A stretch of 64,000 bases of DNA. Origin: Liolophura sinensis (lineage: Eukaryota; Mollusca; Polyplacophora; Chitonida; Chitonidae). Both the position numbers and the translations under genes were made by a program. The DNA lies in NCBI RefSeq assembly GCF_032854445.1, contig NC_088298.1, positions 15,427,504-15,491,503 on the forward strand. Reading direction: 5' to 3'. The number at the start of each line of letters is the position of its first letter. The first letter of the stretch is position 1. The notes beneath the pieces were generated by a model, which had not been told where the DNA came from, did no database searches, and worked only from the letters and a program-made list of their open reading frames with translations. This document shows positions 60,535 to 64,000 of this stretch, one piece after another.

Positions 60535-61439
60535 GTATCATTGGCTGTTGCTAGCCAACAAGTGAATTACCACGCCCCTTAGCAACTCTGTTGAAGTCAC
60601 TTCCTGTTTTAAATAGACATTTTGCCTATTTCACTCCCTTGAGTGTGATTCAGGACGTGTGATATTAAGCCAAGACAATCATGATAGATACCAAGAGAAA
60701 GTTCAGTAACAAAGAGAAGAATAAAAATGCTGGCTCTGAAATATTTCTCTTCTCTAGATGTTTTACATGTGTTTTTTTTCGTAAATTTTCATTTTGGTGG
60801 AAAATTTGGATTCTAAAGATTCACAGAACATTGTATGTGTATATATAGATATGTCTGTATAAATACCCATGGTCATTGTGGGAGTGTCATAAAAAACCTC
60901 ATTTAACAACCAGAGAATCTTTTCTAAGGAAGCTATGTGAAAGTGGCTGTGGAACTTCAAGAAATATTGGTCCCATAAAATATTCTGTTGATTTCAAATA
61001 TTTATATTTTGTCCAATCAGTTTTTGAGATTAACTTCACAGCTTAAGTGTTAACTCAGCACAATGCTGATTTCTGTTGAGTCTATTGTGGTTTTCTTGGC
61101 CCACCAATGTTGCTTTTATTCACAAAAAGTTTTTTCCCAGCTTCCCAGATTTCACTTTTGCGATTCCCATCCTCTGATGGCTGATCTGTTTGATTCTATA
61201 GAAAGTGTGCAAGTCCTCCACACTTTTGCATGAGATATTTCACATTTGTGTTTTGGACATCTGCAACTGAAAACGGCAAAACTACAAAAGAAGTTAGACA
61301 CGGCCGATGTTTTTATGCAGATGAAATCCATGAACTGAGATTTCCATTACACCATGTTTGTTGTTTTTCAGTTGAACACAATGTTACTTTTTCCAAGCTT
61401 CCAATATTTTACCCTTACAATTGTATGCTTTATCATCCT

Positions 61440-62110
61440 GTATGATCCTCATTTCTTGATGAAAGTCCTCTACCTCCTTGTGCAAATCCTCCTTACTTCC
61501 TTCTCATTCCGTTTGCAAGTCCTTCTTGCTTCGATTTTTAAATCTTCCTCAGTTTTCCTTTGGAAATTTTTAGATTCAAATCCTCTACACCTCTCTGTGC
61601 AAGTTCACAGCATATGTCGTGCAAATCCTTCACGCTTCTTTGTGGAAGTGTCCCACACTTCTGTGATGAAGTCCTCTGCTTCTATGTGTGTAAATGAACG
61701 AGTCCTCCATACTTCTGTATGCAAGTCCTCCATACTTTTCTCCACACGTCTTTATGTAAGTCGTCCACACTTCCCTGTGTGAACCCTCCACACGTCTTCA
61801 TGCAAGTCCTCCATGTTTCTATGATCAAGTCCTCTACTTCTCTGCACGTATGAGTCCTCCGCACTTCTATGATCAAGTCCTCTGCTTCTCTACATGTATG
61901 AGTTCTCCACACTTCAATGATCAAGTCCTCTGCTTCTCTGCATGTATGAGTTCTTCACACTTCTATGATCAAGTCATCTGCTTCTCTGCATGTATGCGTC
62001 CTCCCCACTTGTGTGTGCAAGTCTTCCACACTTCAGTGGTTAAATTCTCCACCTTTTTCTGGCAACATTTCTCAGCTTTCTTCTGTTCCAGTTCTACACA
62101 CTTCTCTGTT
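61440..62110. repeat. degenerate tandem repeat, 48-bp core unit
   Basis: Between 61815 and 62010 a 48-base unit (TATGATCAAGTCCTCTGCTT, then CTCTGCATGTATGAGT and CCTCC-ACACTTC) is repeated about four times. Either side, more decayed CAAGTCCTCC...CACTTCT pieces of about 25 bases continue. 48 is a multiple of three, which explains the 80-142 codon open frames here. Confidence 0.85.
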
Positions 62111-62695
62111 CAACTCCCATACACTTCTGTGTTATCCCAAATGGCTGTGGCTTGTATAGTATTAGTTGCTAGAAAAAAATAGCTTGTTGGTACATACGTG
62201 AGGACAGGTGTTCAAAATAACAGAATAGGAATTTTTAGGTATTTAATTACATTTCCAGCTCGGCAGCAAGTCATTCTGTGGTAAAGTAATTCATACATTT
62301 CCATTGGGTGTGACCGCATCGAGGAAATCTGTTCTCTCTGTGAGCAATGGCAGACTAGGAGAAGTAAATTTCTAAAGAATATTTTGTGTATAGCCTATAT
62401 AAGGAGGTGTATTACACTTGCAGCAGAATGAAATTACGTTGTGAAATATTTTAGAGGCACATGTGGATGAACTCTTAATTTTAATAAGTTAGGAAGCTGA
62501 GCAGAAAAACAGCATTAAAATTGTGCAAAGAGAAATGAAAAAGTTTTAAATTTGTCCTTGAGTTTGGGTACATGACTTAAGCCATATTGTTGGATTTGGT
62601 CATTGGACATTTCTAAAAATTCCTACATTTCTACAAAAGCCAAATCTGTATCAGCTGACACATTTAATTGCATTCAACAGTTTTGGAGGTACCCT

Positions 62696-62903
62696 AATTC
62701 CTCAACCTTTTTGCATATGAAAGAGCAACTTTTAGTACAATTAAGGCACATTTTTAATTTGATTTTAGAGACAAAACTTCATTGGTAGAGTTGGCCAGTT
62801 TCAGGGCTTTGCAAAAAGTACAATTTTATAAGTCTACAGGGAATAAAATCTTCAGAATATGCTTGAATAAACACCTTGCAACATGAGAAAAGGTTTAAAA
62901 ATT
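62696..62903. mobile_element. MITE-like element, copy 3
   Basis: The left end, AATTCCTCAACCTTTTTGCA, pairs with the inverted right end, AATTTTTAAACCTTTTCTCA (partly decayed). The interior shares GCATATGAAAGAGCAACTTT, GATTTTAGAGACAAAACTTC and CAGAATATGCTTGAATAAAC with copy 1. Confidence 0.78.
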
Positions 62904-64000
62904 ACAGCAAAAAAAATCTAGATATGTTTCAATAAATTAGAAAACTTTGAGTCGCTTAGTTGACTGTGGGAAATGAGCTTCTGACCAAAAGGGTGACCAG
63001 CTCAAATTTGGATCTTCTTTGTTCACCTCCAGTGTTAAGGTGGGAAATTTGATCCAGGTCTGGTCAAGGAAATTTGGTCAAGCAAAGGTTTTACAGTTAC
63101 CTCCATCAGAATTATCTGACTGCCATGGTTTAAGTGAAAAATTCTTGAGTATCGCATTCAGTGTTGGTCAGGTAAATAAACAAATAGAAAGCTTTACCCA
63201 ATATTTCAGTATGTTCACCAGGAATTCCAGTATGTTCACCAGGAATTCCAGTCTGTCTAGAGTTATTTTCACACAGAAGATCAGGAACTGTATGACACAG
63301 TCAGGGCAGAGGATGAGGATTTTTTTGTCTTGTATTCACAGAAAAACATGACAAAAAAAAATTAAGAAAAAGTATCTGGTATTCAATATGGCTGATTTAG
63401 ATAAAACTGCCCCGAGAACAACGGATTGTTTGAGTGTTGAACCTCTAAATCCCAAAATAACTTAATAGTGCTATTTGTTATAAAAAAAAGGCCAGTAAAC
63501 ATTACTAACAGTGCTGCCAATTGTTTACTGTGAGGTGTAAAAAAGGAAATGTTTGATGTAACAGTACACAGTTTGTAAGTGTGTTTGGAATGTGTTCAGG
63601 AGTCTTTCCACCCCCTGCAGTATAGAAAAAATGAGCATGCCCCATTTTGGCCCAGTCTATGTTTCTTTAGAGGGTGGGGTGATTTTTTTGTAAAGCTGCA
63701 GTCGGGAGATTTCCAGGGCTTGCAGGTAGATTTGGGGGATATTTCGTATCAGCAATTTTTTTGTGTGTGTTTAGCTAGTCCATTTTTGCAAATCAGGCAC
63801 AATTTGCACAGTGAAAAATGGATGGTGAAACGCATGCCGAGTGATTTTACAGAAATATTTGGGACTTTGTGAGGAATAATTGCCCAGTGAGTTGATATAG
63901 CAGTTCTTATGAACTGTTGGTATGTGATGTACTGTAGGGGTGCTCAGGTAAGGTGTATAAGGCATTTGAAACATGGAAAACACGTTCTACATGCTTGCAT

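Larger units (their letters stand above)
60535..64000 (+). other. intron or downstream sequence after exon 21
   Basis: Contains a degenerate CTTCTATGATCAAGTCCTCT repeat (61440-62110), MITE-like copy 3 (62696-62903) and a degraded SINE-like tail (about 63100-63190). No exon with family homology is visible, so the gene probably continues beyond the window. Confidence 0.6.

Noticed and set aside
61354-61924. 142- and 80-codon ORFs in the degenerate repeat
   Set aside because: They follow the 48-base period, with no domain or splice support.
62257-62278. 22-base microexon between TTTCCAG and GTAAAG
   Set aside because: Both sites look fair, but it would leave phase 2 with no partner exon in the window and has no homology.
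63277-63350. Extra exon after a TTTTCACACAG acceptor, giving an acidic peptide (EDQELYDTVRAEDED)
   Set aside because: It opens in the right phase but has no good donor in phase, soon reaches a stop and lacks domain similarity.

Overview
The window is a piece of a large, intron-rich invertebrate genome. It is AT-rich, with long introns, many short retroposons with direct repeats at their ends, several minisatellites and one 200-base run of N (39460-39659). Two tRNA-derived SINE families look like those I associate with molluscs and other lophotrochozoans. That placement is a judgement from memory, not a search; bivalve, gastropod or brachiopod are all possible. No bacterial gene, CRISPR array or complete viral genome is visible.

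One protein-coding gene can be supported, on the + strand across the whole window. Twenty-one exons (1562 to 60534) join with consistent reading phase at every junction into about 1,173 codons without a stop. In order they encode a RhoGEF (DH) domain over exons 1-5, a PH domain over exons 6-7, a Ser/Pro-rich acidic linker (exons 8-9), five I-set immunoglobulin domains (exons 9-16), a short linker (exon 17) and two fibronectin type III domains (exons 18 and 20) separated by very short exons (19 and 21). DH-PH followed by Ig and FN3 domains is the signature of the obscurin/UNC-89 family of giant sarcomeric M-line proteins. The start, the SH3 domain usual in this family and any kinase domains lie outside the window.

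The remaining roughly 94% is intron. From left to right: a 157-bp tandem satellite (3.3-4.1 kb); SINEs with target-site duplications (4.6-6.1 kb); a C-rich 42-bp minisatellite ending 87 bases before a PH exon (6.15-6.97 kb); a second SINE family, a foldback element and a 51-bp minisatellite of about 32 units (7.2-11.2 kb); a 4.5-kb minisatellite of about 72 units of 63 bp (14.9-19.4 kb); a long, mostly unremarkable intron (20-28.9 kb); tandem copies of splice-acceptor regions just before the Ig1 and Ig2 exons (29.4-30.5 kb); a 15-kb intron (32.7-48.0 kb) holding two near-identical 4.5-4.8 kb copies on either side of the N gap, probably two haplotypes placed in series by the assembler; a MITE-like family and a tandem array related to it; and a SINE-rich stretch (50.8-54.1 kb) with one insertion that joins a SINE 3' half to unrelated 5' sequence. 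The last 3.4 kb has no exon I can defend.

I found no new enzymatic or defence system. The most unusual signals are in the introns: long arrays that repeat splice-site-like sequence, acceptor regions copied next to real exons, and the likely assembly duplication.
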